From the NCBI GenBank assembly GCA_963921195.1, contig OY992540.1:58350844-58414843 (forward strand): 64,000 bases of DNA, in the 5' to 3' direction. Under the pieces are notes generated by a model. The model saw only the letters and a list, made by a program, of their open reading frames with translations. It was not told where the DNA came from and did no database searches. The first letter of the stretch is position 1. Every line of letters starts with the position of its first letter. The stretch comes from Pegoplata infirma (Eukaryota > Arthropoda > Insecta > Diptera > Anthomyiidae). Made by a program: the position numbers and the translations under genes. Shown one piece after another: positions 1 through 9,774 of this stretch.

Positions 1-790
1 AACACATTCCAATTCTGTTGGAATCTGTAAGATAGTTCCTAGTCTTGCAAGCTCATCGGCTTTGCAGTTCCCCGGCATGTCTCTGTGCCCTGGGACCCAT
101 ATGAGTCGTATGTTAAACTGCTTGGCGGCAGTTAAGGGCAGATCTTGTTTTCAGAAACATTGAATCCAGGGACTTGACTGCGGCTTGACTGTCAGTATAG
201 ATGCTGACTGCGGTTGTAGACAAGACATTGCAGCTCAACCAGTCAGCCACTTTGTTGCCAGCATCTCTGCCTGGTAAACACTGGCAATCTTTGAGCCAGG
301 CTCAATCCAAGCTCTTCCGAATAGACTCCAAAGCCCACTTGTTCGTGCAGCCTCGATCCATCTGGGTAAACATTTATGGTGGCTACACTACCCGGAATGT
401 CCCCCATCCAAGACTCCCTGGATGGTATCATAGTGGTAAAGTGGCGCTCAAAGAGGCTCAAAGGGGGAGCACAGTCCACATTTTGTGGTATTGTTATCTT
501 CTTCAAGATCGCGCTATGGCCACAATCGCTGCTCCTCCATTGCAACGTGCTTTTAAGTCAAATTGCCGATGCAGCTGCATACTGCCTACCCAATATGCCC
601 AATGGTATCAGGTGAAGGAGGATTTCTAATGCAGCCGTAGGTGTAGTACGAAGAGCACCAGTGATGCACATCGACGCCATTCTCTGTACCTTCGTGATAA
701 AGATACAGGTCGCTTTTGTTTCTAAAGCAGGCCACCAGACAATGATTCCATACAGTGAACGACTTGAGGGCTAAAACCATCGTTTTCCAA
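1..790 (-). pseudogene. LINE ORF2 fragment (end of reverse transcriptase plus RNase H), degenerate
   Basis: This is the 3' part of a non-LTR retrotransposon polymerase read on the minus strand and continuing past position 1. From about 755 down to 560 one frame reads LYGIIVWWPALE, then ITGALRTTPTAALEILLHLI and GRQYAAASAI, which is the region after the reverse transcriptase core. An in-frame stop follows. From about 400 the RNase H domain starts (YPDGSR, VGFGVYSEELG). After a frame change near 300 it continues with IYTDSQAAVKSL, and after another with IRLIWVPGHRDMPGNCKADE and LARLG. RT followed by RNase H in this style points to the I/LOA group of fly LINEs (inference). The stop and at least two frameshifts mean it is dead. 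The 5' truncation near 790 is typical of LINE copies. It lies in the intron downstream of sdk exon 2647-3075. Confidence 0.85.
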
Positions 791-814
791 TGGCCCTTTT
801 ACAGGAATATAAAG

Positions 815-1375
815 ATTTGGGGAAAAAAAAGTTTTTTTTTTCACGAAAAACAAAATTATGTTAAAAAAATTTTAATGAACCCAAAATTTTTGGCGAAAAA
901 AATTTTGATGAAAAAAAGTTTTTGATAAACTTTTTTGATGAAAAGAAAAATTTTTTGATGTAAAAAAAATTGATGAAAAAAAAAATATGAAAAAAAAAAA
1001 TTTTGGTGAGAAAAAATTGATAATAAAAAATTTGATAAAAAATTTGGAAAAAAATGATGAAAAAATATGATAAAAAAATTTATCAAAAAAAAAAAATTTT
1101 GATGAAAAAAAAATTTTATGAAAAAAAAATTTTATGAAAAAAAATTGATGAAAAAAAAATTTGATAAAAAAAAAATTAATAAAAAAAATTAAAAAAAAGT
1201 TTGATGAAAAAAAAAAAAAAATTTGATGAAAAAAAAAAAATTGATGGAAAAAAAAAATTTGATGGAAAAAAAAAATTTGATGGGGAAACAATTTTTTTGA
1301 TGAAAAAGAAAATTTTTTTGATGAATAAAAAAAAAATTGATGAAAAAAATTTTCAAAAAAAAAATTAAAATAATC
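815..1375. repeat. A-rich low-complexity array with a TTGATGAAAA word
   Basis: About 560 bases of A runs broken every 15-25 bases by TTGATG, TTTGATGAAAA or TTTTATGAAAA. It is a degenerate short tandem repeat with variable A-run length. The open frames across it (Phe/Lys/Ile-only on the minus strand) are composition artefacts. It directly abuts the truncated 5' side of the LINE fragment. Confidence 0.8.
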
Positions 1376-1834
1376 CACTGTGCAGTGTTATTATTAATTT
1401 TTTCCGTGTAAGTCCTTTCAACTTTCCTCTCAAAAAAAAAAAAAATATTGTACACCACTGTTTTAAACTAACCCCAAAAAAACAAAAATTGGCTTACAAA
1501 CATCAGCCTTGGTTGTGCAAAATTAAATAGTTTCTAGTTCATTTTCAGTTAACATTATTATCTTATACAAATTTATTACCATAATGTTCATTTATTTTTT
1601 TTTGTTTGTAGTTTTATAGCAAACAATTCGTCGGAAATAAAATATTATCTTAAATAACAAGTATTTTCACTGCATTTTTTTAAATAAAATAAATTAAAAA
1701 AATGGAACACTTTATGTAACTAAATTTTTATGCCTCGTATTAAAGCTAAAACAAAAAGGATAATGATGTAATAAAAACAAAAAACACATCCTTTAACAAA
1801 ATTTTCATGAACAGCAACTTTCTACTACATACAC
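1376..1834. other. intronic DNA, nothing recognised
   Basis: AT-rich single-copy-looking sequence of the sdk intron; I see no exon, RNA gene or clear repeat in it. Confidence 0.5.
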
Positions 1835-2555
1835 CAGGGATGTTAAAGTTGGTACAATTGTACTTTTTTTGGTACATTCTGACCTTCAAAAGTACCGTGG
1901 TACTACCGCGACTCATTTGGTACAATTTAAGAATTTCCAATTTCTTTATAACTCATCGAAATATCGGTAAAAGACCCCAGCTTTTTTTCTTTACCTTAAA
2001 AAATGCTCACAAAGGTACTAATGCTAGACCGATTTTAAATCCTTGTTTTGAAACAGATTAAAGTAATTTTCAAATGAAATTTTTTAATTTTTTTTTTACA
2101 AAAAAAAGAAAAGATATCTGAATTAGACACTTGATAAAGAAAATTCTTACTCACTTTTATCGAACAAAAAGTTTCAGTATTTTCCACGGAAGTATCAGTC
2201 AGTTATTTATAGACAATTATTGAAGATAGTATTGATTGAAGACTACGAGACCTTTCATCTTTAAAAGATTTCTGAGATATTGATACATTTTTCCTGTCGA
2301 AAAACTCTAAAATCTTAGTTTTTCTGCAGAATAGATTTCAAGAAATTGTTCAAAAACGCCCCTGAAAAATGTTTCTAAATTTGTTTGCATTTTTTTTGGG
2401 GGAAGGGGGTATAGAAGATTCAGTAAAACCGAATTAACACTCATTTGTTTCAGTTAAGTTTTTATTAATTTAAAAAAATGGTACCGTGAGGGTCCAAAAA
2501 GTACAATTTTTTTTGAAAGTTGGTACAAAATTGAAAACGTCATTTAACATCCCTG
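1835..2555. mobile_element. hAT-type MITE with 8-bp target duplication ACATACAC
   Basis: Termini are CAGGGATGTTAAA (left) and its inverted copy TTTAACATCCCTG (right). The 8 bases ACATACAC are present exactly at 1827-1834 and 2556-2563. TIRs starting CAGGG with 8-bp duplications are characteristic of hAT transposons. Subterminal TTGGTACAA/GGTACC words recur at both ends (about 1850-1925 and 2480-2530). No transposase is encoded, so the element is non-autonomous. A degraded end of a mini-me-like repeat (GGGGGTATAGAAGATTC) lies at about 2400-2460 inside it. Confidence 0.9.
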
Positions 2556-2646
2556 ACATACACTCATAAACCCACACACATGCATTCAAAATAACAAAAA
2601 AAATACAACAAGTGTATAAACAACAGATTATAAAAAAAAAACTTAC

Positions 2647-3075
2647 CTAATTCTGATACTTCACGCCTTTGGATAATAAATTTCGATATTGGACTATTGC
2701 CATCAAAACCCGGTGTCCATGATACATTTATGGCTCTTTGGTCGACTGTCTCTAAACGTGTTGCCTTAACGTTGGTTGGTGGAAATGGTAGTTCAATGAC
2801 ACTTAAACGTGCTGACCGCGTTTCATTGCCACCCGGTGAGGTTACAACACACGAATAGGTGCCAACGTCAGAAGCTCGTACGGCTTGCATCTCCAAAGTG
2901 CCATCCGATTGTACACCAATACGTTGTGAATTACTAATGGCCGTTGGATGACCTTCGCGATACCAATCAATATTATATGGCACGGTTGAATCACTAGAGA
3001 CTTTACACTGCAATGATGCGGTTAGGCCCAAAAGAACAGTAGTGTCAACTGGTGGCTGTATGATTTGTGTGCGAA
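2647..3075 (-). CDS. sdk: sidekick exon: complete Ig domain plus N-terminal half of first FN3 domain
   Basis: Sidekick is a large transmembrane adhesion protein of the Ig superfamily that acts at cell-cell contacts, including neuronal layers and epithelial tricellular vertices. This 429-base exon encodes VRTQIIQPPVDTTVLLG, the first Ig cysteine in LQCKV, the IDWYREG tryptophan, and the second cysteine in ASDVGTYSCVV. It ends the Ig domain with RSARLSVIELPFPPTNVK. An FN3 start follows, with INVSWTPGFDGNSPISKF and then IIQRREVSEL. The upstream acceptor is CCAG at 3079-3076 and the donor GTAAGT follows 2647. The exon takes two bases to complete a Val codon from exon 14361-14516 and gives one base to the next exon (phase 1 on both sides). 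By the known Sdk layout (six Ig, then FN3 repeats) this is Ig6 and FN3-1. The next exon is outside the window. Confidence 0.95.
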
Positions 3076-3488
3076 CTGGATAAAATACAAAAAAAAATAA
3101 AGTATATTATGAATGTGTAGACAATAGGAATAAAAAAAAGGATTGTATTTGTTTTTTGTTAATATGATATATGATATTTTAGGGAATATTTATTGTATGG
3201 TAAAATATGTTCTCTAGAATAATATTTGCATTTTGTTGTTTTATTATGGTGGCAAATATAAAATATTGATGATGTGATAGAAAACTAAATCATCAAAATT
3301 TACATAGAAAATTGTTTTTAATATTTTCTTCTTTTTTCTAGTTAAATTAAAACTACAGATTTTATACAGCAGTTTTTAACAAGTATATCTAATTTTAGTA
3401 AAATATTTTGCTACATATTAAACTTCGATATACATACAGTGAAATTATTTTAGTAGCAACATAATTTGAGTGACAAATAACTTGATAT
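3076..3488. other. intronic DNA, nothing recognised
   Basis: AT-rich sdk intron sequence between the acceptor of exon 2647-3075 and a transposon; no coding or repeat signal seen. Confidence 0.5.
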
Positions 3489-3491
3489 TAT

Positions 3492-4127
3492 GGGGCGTGT
3501 CACAGACTCAATTCCGTTCGGAAGTGGAATAAGTGGTTTACTCGTAAAAAGCAAAGCAAATATTTTTTTGGAATGAAACCACTTTTATGCAATTCAATTC
3601 CACTTTGATTTTTGTTACCCAGCTAAACTTTGATAAAATGTTGGTGTTTCCAATTCTGATGTCAAACTAATACAATTATCGGACAACAACCATTTCGAGA
3701 GTACAGTTGGTGTACGATTTTTTAATATCCATCCTTGAAATTGGTCAAAATTAATCCGATCAGTTTGAGCAAACAATGATACGCTTTCATAGGGATGCAA
3801 ATTGATTGATTTGGTAAAGTCGGATTTTAAAATATAAGTACCATTATCATTACAACATAAATTCCAAAGGAATCTAAGCATATAACACATGACAAGAGCA
3901 GAGATTTTTATAAGTTATAATTAAATTTATTTCATTACGAAAAACTTACTTTGTTTTTTATCGTCGGTACCACGAGTTATTAAAACTAAACCACATAATA
4001 AATCCTTAAACGAAATACCCTTATTTGTACCCCCACAAGCGGTATATAAAATAATAATATTCGTTTTGCGTTTTAAAAGTTAACCACTTTTTTAAAACCG
4101 AACGGAGTTGAGTCTGTGACATGCCCC
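3492..4127. mobile_element. TIR transposon carrying a captured USP32 gene fragment
   Basis: The left end GGGGCGTGTCACAGACTC and the inverted right end GAGTCTGTGACATGCCCC match over the outer 30 bases with two differences. Weaker similarity (AGTGGTTTACTCGTAAAAAGC versus AGTGGTTAACTTTTAAAACG) continues to about base 75. The triplet TAT flanks both sides (3489-3491 and 4128-4130). A 3-bp duplication and GGG-type TIR suggest PIF/Harbinger, but this is only a guess. A subterminal inverted repeat (AAGTGGAATAAGTGGTTT with AAACCACTTTT and AATTCCACTTT) lies at 3523-3610. There is no transposase. The space between the TIRs is filled with host-gene sequence (3619-4058). Confidence 0.85.
3619..4058 (-). 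pseudogene. captured fragment of ubiquitin-specific protease 32 (EF-hand region), two exons and an intron
   Basis: Read on the minus strand, 4061-3950 gives LYTACGGTNKGISFKDLLCG then LVLITRGTDDKKQ. A donor GTAAGT follows at 3949. A 76-base intron ends with CTTAG at 3874, and 3873-3619 continues FLWNLCCNDNGTYILKSDF, TDRINFDQFQGWILKNR, TVLSKWLLSD and ETPTFYQSLAG. A possible donor (GGGTAAC) follows. The order and motifs (GGT-KG, GLVL-TRG, a WLL motif and TPTFYQ-LAG) match the N-terminal EF-hand portion of USP32, the membrane-linked deubiquitinase. Only about 120 codons are present, and the catalytic protease domain is absent. There is no stop inside either exon, but joining the exons with these splice sites leaves the frame one base short, so it is probably not translated as a fusion. 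The retained small intron means it was copied from genomic DNA, not from mRNA. Confidence 0.85.
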
Positions 4128-4136
4128 TATATTTAT

Positions 4137-4293
4137 GAAAATATGGATTTTTTGAGGTTGTGTCTCAGGCCAATTTTACCCATTGACGTACTTAAACTGT
4201 TAACAGAAAAGAAATATGATTCGGGTAATCATAATTTAGAAGCGTCATACTATGATTTACATTTATATCCTAATTTGTTTGTAGCAGCCATTA
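4137..4293 (+). other. possible coding remnant of unknown origin
   Basis: Between two TIR elements one plus-strand frame is open and has coding-like composition for about 55 codons (MDFLRLCLRPILPIDVLKL, then EASYYDLHLYPNLFVAAI). I do not recognise the protein. It is cut on its right side by the insertion at 4294. It may be a remnant of a transposon or captured gene, or chance. Confidence 0.25.
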
Positions 4294-4912
4294 CACCGTC
4301 CGACAGCCAATGAAGCCGGATGATATAAATCTGAAAGTAGAGATCAAATGGAGTAAAACTGCGCTTGCAGTTTTTCACTTCGTTATCCTGTTTCCTTTTA
4401 AAATAACTTCAAAGTTTATAGCATACTTTTTGCAAAATATTTGTACTTGTCATAGGATGCCACTGGTGGTGGCAAATGAAAGAGGAGGATCTTCCCTAAT
4501 TTTTCCGTTTTTTTATTTTGCCATATCCGCATAAAAGGATGTGAATAAAGTCCTTTGAAAACTTTATAAAAAAATACTGTTGAAAATTTTAAATGATTTG
4601 GAAGGATAAAGTTTTGAAAGGACGTAATTTACCTCCTTTTTCCTGATATGTAAAAATATAATAAAATAGGAAAATTGGAGGAGATCCTCCTCTTTCATTT
4701 GCTATCATTATCTGCATCCTAGGACAAGTCCAAATATTAAAAAAAATACTTCATAAAAGTTAATCCTCTACAATTTTTAAGTCCTTTTAAAAGGAAACAG
4801 GATCACTAAATGAGAAACTGCAAATGCAGTTTTACTACATTTAGTCGCTAGTTTCAAACGTATATTATTCAGTTCGTGTTTAACGAACTTTTTTTATTTT
4901 TGTCGGACGGTG
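4294..4912. mobile_element. foldback MITE with TTA target duplication
   Basis: The ends CACCGTCCGACA and TGTCGGACGGTG are perfect inverted repeats flanked by TTA (4291-4293 and 4913-4915). Long arms follow: GCAAATGAAAGAGGAGGATC at about 4473 has its inverse GATCCTCCTCTTTCATTTGC at about 4685, and the CAGGATC/GTTATCCTG, AGGAAAC/GTTTCCT and TGCAGTTTT words are also mirrored. The whole element can fold into one hairpin with a loop near 4570-4630. The TTA duplication suggests PIF/Harbinger-like, unproven. No protein is encoded. Confidence 0.85.
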
Positions 4913-4915
4913 TTA

Positions 4916-5538
4916 TATGTGTAAATCAATCATTTTAAGTATGATCACAAATAATGGACAAATTATAGTAAAGGACCATAATATGATTACTTTAAACATA
5001 TCATGACACAAAGATCAATCATGTTAAAAAAATATCTGAATTAAGCTGTTAGTTATTTTACAGAAAATATAGCTGACTTCAAACAACTTCACTCACAATC
5101 AGTTAGTTTAACCGAGCAAATCATTTGGATGTATCTTTTGAGAATGAGATTCTCAAGGTTCATTCTTTAAAAAATCCTCCAGGTTCTGAAAAAATTTTCC
5201 AATAGCTCTATGATCTCTTCCTTTTATGATATCTCACAGATTATGTGCACATATTTCTTTAAAGTTTTTAAAAGGAAAAAGTTTAGATTTTTGTGTTCAT
5301 TTTTCAGGGATAAAACCTTTTAAAATCTGATAACTTAACTTCATCGAAACTTTTCAGTTTCATTTGGATTCCTACAACTAGATAATCATCCTAAAAATAT
5401 AGAAAATCTATCAATTCCTGACCCTATAGAATCCTGTTCTAATACATATAATTATGTTCCTCTAACTCCCACTGGAGCATACACTAAAAAAAAAGACTTT
5501 ACTTAAAATTTGGAAAGATTTTCTTCAAAACCTATATA
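4916..5538. other. intronic DNA, nothing recognised
   Basis: AT-rich sdk intron; no coding or clear repeat structure seen. Confidence 0.45.
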
Positions 5539-5959
5539 TGAGGCATTCCACACCAAATGTCCAGCGAAAATAAACATGTGTACCGTAAACTTCTGAATAG
5601 GTTGTATGGATAGCCCTATATGCAGGCCCGGATTACCCTTAAGGCAAAGTAGGCAAATGCCTAGGGGCCCCGCATCAGCTAGGGGGCCCGCATTAGCTAG
5701 GGGCCCCTAGTTTTTTTTTTTTTATTATTTTGTTTTTTTTAGCTTTTGTTTTTATTATTCTTGGTAAAAAAAAAAAAAAAGCTAGGGGTCCCTACCTTTT
5801 TTTTAATTATTACTTGGTAAAGAAATGCGCCTACGTATTTCTTTGACTCAAAATTATTAGGGGCCAACGGGGCCCCTAGCTTTTTTTTTTAGTTATTACT
5901 TTGTAAAAAAAAATGCGCCCACGTATATTTAAACATGGAAGAATAAATAGGGAAATGCT

Positions 5960-6541
5960 ACATAAAGCGTATATATTTATAATCAGTGATCGATTCTAAG
6001 ACATTCTAGCGATGTCCGTCCGTCCGTCTGTAGTTAACACGATGCAGTCCAAAATAAAAGAGCTAGACTCCCGAAATTTGGCACAAATATGTCTTATGTT
6101 AATAGGCAGGTTAAGTTCATAAATGAGCAAAATCGGACCAGGGGGCAAAAAGTTCCCTCTTAAAGAACTAAACCAACCTCTGAAAAATAGCATTTTTTTA
6201 CGTGATTTTTTGTGTTTTTGTTTAACAAATGCAACATTTTTATGCTACAAGAAGTTCAAAGTCCTGCACTTTGACCCAGAGAATTATAAAATATCGTTTT
6301 TTTCGGTCCTCCCCCCCAATGGGCGTGGAATAAAACATTTTTTTAAATAATGATAAACTTGTATTTCTTTGTGCAAAAAGCATCTTATTTTTTAAACACA
6401 TATTCGAGAGGAAATTTGCCCCCCCCCCAATAACAAATAACGACACCCCCCAAAAAAAAAGAAAACGTCCCTGGATTTTTTTTATGCATGTTGGAGGGTA
6501 TAAAAGATTCGGCACAGCCGAATTTAACTTTCTTACTTGTT
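5960..6541 (+). mobile_element. mini-me/DINE-like repeat copy
   Basis: It shows the conserved block TCTAGCGATGTCCGTCCGTC (short GTCY tract) at about 6004, then AGTTAACACGATGCAGTCC. It ends with GGAGGGTATAAAAGATTC, the GATTCGGCACAGCCGAA hairpin and ACTTTCTTACTTGTT at 6540. This repeat class is widespread in flies; the GTCY tract is the mini-me proto-microsatellite (established for Diptera). Open frames across it are not genes. Confidence 0.75.
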
Positions 6542-6649
6542 TTTTTTTTTTTTTTTATTTTATTTGATTTTATTTTATTTTATTTTTTTATATTATTTTG
6601 TTTATTTTATTTGTTTAATTTATTGGTTTAACCGAAAAGTGGTAAAAAT

Positions 6650-6712
6650 TACCTTCGTGTCGTGGTAGCATAACAGATCAAGGTCTCTGGTGGGAATTGA
6701 ACACTGTTTCTA
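6650..6712 (-). other. tRNA-like remnant
   Basis: On the minus strand a B-box-like GTTCAATTCCCAC is followed by CAGAGACC; compare GGGTTCGATTCTCACCAGAA at 28606-28660. No complete cloverleaf could be drawn, so this is a degenerate tRNA-derived piece at best. Confidence 0.35.
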
Positions 6713-7805
6713 TTTTACCCCTTTTTTGAGATCTTTTATACTTTTTTGGTCTTTTTAGAAGCAATTTTTTAAAATACTTTTTCTTAAAAAAGGCTTTCAG
6801 GAAATGAAACATTACTTCTAAGAAGGTCAAAAAAGAAAAAGAGAATTCCAGTAAGGGGTAAAATATTCACAAAAAACAGCGTAATTTATAAAATATTTAC
6901 ATTGTGCCTGGAAAATTTGGGTTTTTTTATTTTTTTGGAATTATAAAAAGTTTGAAGGGGCCCCGAGCCATGCATTGCCTAGGGGCCCCGACATGGCTAA
7001 TCCGGCCCTGCCTATATGTAACTTAGAAAATAGCGTTTTTGGTTTTTCATTTTTTCAAAAACTGGGCTTAGGAGGCGTGGTCAAATATTGGAAAAATTGT
7101 TAAATTTGTGGCGAGTTGCCTTGATTAAATATTTATCACATTAATTTCGTTCTGAAATTTTCCATTTTTTAAAAAAGTCAATTTTTCAAAAATCCGGCCA
7201 CTTTTTTTTTTAATTTTCTTTTTAAAGAAAAAAAATCTGATTAATTTTCGATTAAGTCTTGCAAAAATGACCAACATAAATAAATTTAAAACAAAAAAAT
7301 AATTTTCTTGAAAATTGTGCTATGAGAATATCATGGTTTTAATTATTAAAGAAAATAATGACCTCGAGCCAGAATAAAAATCCTCAAAATATATTTCTTT
7401 TTAAAGTTTAGATGTTTGTCCATCCACACAAAAAAAATCAGACACACGTTTTTCGTTCTTTTCGAGAAAATCGCATTTGAATTTTAAATTTCATAACAAT
7501 TTAGTAATTTGCTTGTATTTTCTTATTTCAACGGAGCGTATGAATAATATTTATGCAATTAATGATACTCATTCGCAACGTTAAAACAAGAAAATACAAG
7601 CAAATTACAAAATTGTTATGAAATTTAAAACTCAAATGCGATTTTCTCGAAAAAACGCGTGTTTGAATTTTTTCTAGTTTTTGAAAATTAGAAAAAACAA
7701 AAACGCAATTTTCTTAATTCCATATAGGGCTATCCAAACAACCTATTCAGAAATTTACGGGACACATGTTTTTCTGTAGCGGGACATTTGGTGGGGAATG
7801 CCTCA

Positions 7806-8189
7806 TAGTTTTAAAGTTATCATGTTGTAATATTCTCAAGACCCCAGTTAACGTATCTTAAAAATAAGCAAGGTAGAGCGAAACGGACAAAAAAATTTGG
7901 ACAAAAAACTATGACGACTCTTAAGGAACCTAACTGGGTCTGAACCTATCGGGTCTGAACCCAATGGTGGTTTACCAATCGGGTCATCAAATGTGCATGA
8001 ACTAAATTGAAATAAAATTTTTTCCAATTTTTTAGTTCAAATTCGCATAATATTAAAAATTTTTTTTTCTTAATTTTTAAGAAAAATATGAACTTAAAAG
8101 AAGGAAAAAATGGCAATGGAGCTAAATCATCATAAATTTTCCTTGAATTTAGTTAGTTTTCCCATTTTTTAGTTCATTTATTCTGAGTG
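7806..8189. mobile_element. fragment of CACTC-TIR element (GGGTCTGAACCC family)
   Basis: It contains AAGCAAGGTAGAGCGAAACG, GGGTCTGAACCTATCGGGTC and GAACTAAATTG words shared with 17096-18127 (inverted) and 44700-45195. It ends with TTCTGAGTG followed by TA at 8190. Only one end is visible. Confidence 0.6.
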
Positions 8190-8206
8190 TAGGGCGCCAT
8201 AGGCAT

Positions 8207-8930
8207 TCCACAGCAAATAGGCATTCCATAGCAAATGTTCAGCAAAAAAACATGTGTCCCATGAATTTTTGAATAGGTTGTAGTGATAGCTCTATGTGGA
8301 ACTAAGAAAATTGCGTTTTTTGTTTTTCAATTCAAATTAAAACGAAATGCAGCATAATCTCAAAAATTTTCACTCTTGTATTTTTCAGGATATCGATTAA
8401 AAAGTTTTATTTTGAAAAATTTTCAGAACCCGTACCGAAATTTTCCATTTTTTAAAAATGTCAATTTATCAAAAATTCGGCCACTTTTTTCTTTTTAAAT
8501 TTTTTCTTTCTTCTTTATCTATCCACAGAAAAAAATTCAGAGAAAATTGCATTTGAATATTGAATTTTATAACAATGTTTTAATTTGCTTGCATTTTGTT
8601 GTTTCAACATAGCGGATGAGTAACATAAATATATTTGCAAAAATATTACTCATACGCTATGCTGAAACACGAGAAATACAAGCAAATTACAAAATTCTTA
8701 TGAAATTTAATATTCAAATGCGATTTTTTCGAAAAAAAAAAAAAATGAAAAACACGCATCTATCATTTTTTGTGTAGATAGACCAACATATAAACCTAAA
8801 AAAAAAAAAATTAAAAGGAAAAAAATGGCCGGATTTTTGATAAATTGACTTTTTTAAAAAGTGGGAAATTTCAGAAAGGGTTCTAAAAATTTTTCAAAAT
8901 AAAAATTTTTAATCGATAGCCCATAAAAAA
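8207..8930. mobile_element. second copy of the 5539-7805 foldback family
   Basis: It starts with a duplicated AGGCATTCCA-AGCAAAT, then CATGTGTCCCATGAATTTT and GAATAGGTTGTAGTGATAGC. The inner hairpin is TTCGGCCACTTTTTT (about 8475) versus AAAAATGGCCGGATTTTTGA (about 8822), and GCATTTGAATATTGAATTTT versus AAATTTAATATTCAAATGCG. Similar to the element at 5539-7805 without its hAT; the right terminus is missing or diverged. Confidence 0.7.
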
Positions 8931-9774
8931 AGAATTACGGTAAATATGAGTATCGTCCTTTTGAAATTTAAGTGACAACATTATTCATTAAGTATAGGAA
9001 AATCCTTAAATTCAAACTATTAAATTGTGTCATACTTTAAGCCAGATAACCCACTTTAATATCTTTACCTAACATTATTATTATTTTTTGTTTTTTGAAA
9101 TCTCTATTACAATTTCCTGTACAAAAAGAGCATTACCAAATATTCTTGTATCTTTTTTGCATGTTATTTTCAAAATTAGTAAACATACATATTTGCCAAA
9201 AACAAATCTTTGTTGCTATAATCATGAAATCTAAATATCAACATATTTTGGTTTTTAGATATTTTCGCCAACAAAAACTTTACAAAACAAATAAAATTTC
9301 ATAATCACATGGTTGAAATCCAATTAAAATTTTTTGCAGGATAACCAAAAACAATGACAAAACAGCCACTCACAAAAAATCACTTAAAATATTAATTGTA
9401 TACTAAAACTACAATTGCGAATTTGACACACATGTGGAGAAGAACGAGAGCGATGTGACAACAATGATTAGGGACGAGATTAGTTATAATACCTAAAATG
9501 TGTTGGCAACATACAAAAATAAAACTTATTTTAAGTCCTTAATTTGGCTAATTTAAATAATACTTTGTTTTTTTGTTTATTGGCGTGAGGGGAGGTGCAA
9601 ACAAAAACTGCATGCTAGGAAAAACAGTAAAAATAAAAATTACACTTTGTTATTTTAACAATACAAAAAAATATGTAAAAAAATTTTTAACATGCAGACA
9701 GCAAGCATGCTAAAGATGATACAGAGCTTTAAAGAATTCATTGTTTTTTTTTGTTTTAATTTTATTAAATACTA
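8931..9774. other. intronic DNA, nothing recognised
   Basis: AT-rich sdk intron between repeats; no exon or RNA gene seen. This is one of the longer apparently single-copy stretches. Confidence 0.45.

Larger units (their letters stand above)
5623..7010. mobile_element. hAT-type element with 8-bp duplication CCTATATG
   Basis: Termini CAGGCCCGGATTA and TAATCCGGCCCTG; CCTATATG is exact at 5615-5622 and 7011-7018. Subterminal words GCTAGGGGCCCC / TAGGGGCCCCG are repeated several times at both ends (about 5660-5890 and 6955-6993), making short GC islands. It has no transposase. It contains a mini-me-like copy (5960-6541) and a tRNA-like remnant (6650-6712). Confidence 0.92.
5539..7805. mobile_element. 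foldback element with TA duplication, interrupted by a hAT
   Basis: Left end TGAGGCATTCCACACCAAAT and right end ATTTGGTGGGGAATGCCTCA are inverted, flanked by TA (5537-5538, 7806-7807). The arms continue (TAGGTTGTATGGATAGCCC versus GGGCTATCCAAACAACCTA). The centre is a strong hairpin at about 7440-7665, where ACAAGCAAATTACAAAATTG mirrors TTTAGTAATTTGCTTG. A hAT (5623-7010) is inserted in the left arm at CCTATATG, so the original element was about 870 bp. Relatives lie at 8207-8930 and 12975-13080. Confidence 0.8.

Noticed and set aside
201..629. 142-residue plus-strand frame over the LINE fragment
   Set aside because: Antisense shadow of the minus-strand RNase H/RT sequence.
856..1458. Long minus-strand frames rich in Phe, Ile and Lys
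   Set aside because: Low-complexity A-rich tandem DNA; no domain, biased to three residues.
5983..6541. Apparent promoter-like GGTATAAAAG sequence
   Set aside because: It is the conserved terminal motif of mini-me-like copies (GGAGGGTATAAAAG) found throughout the window, not a gene promoter.
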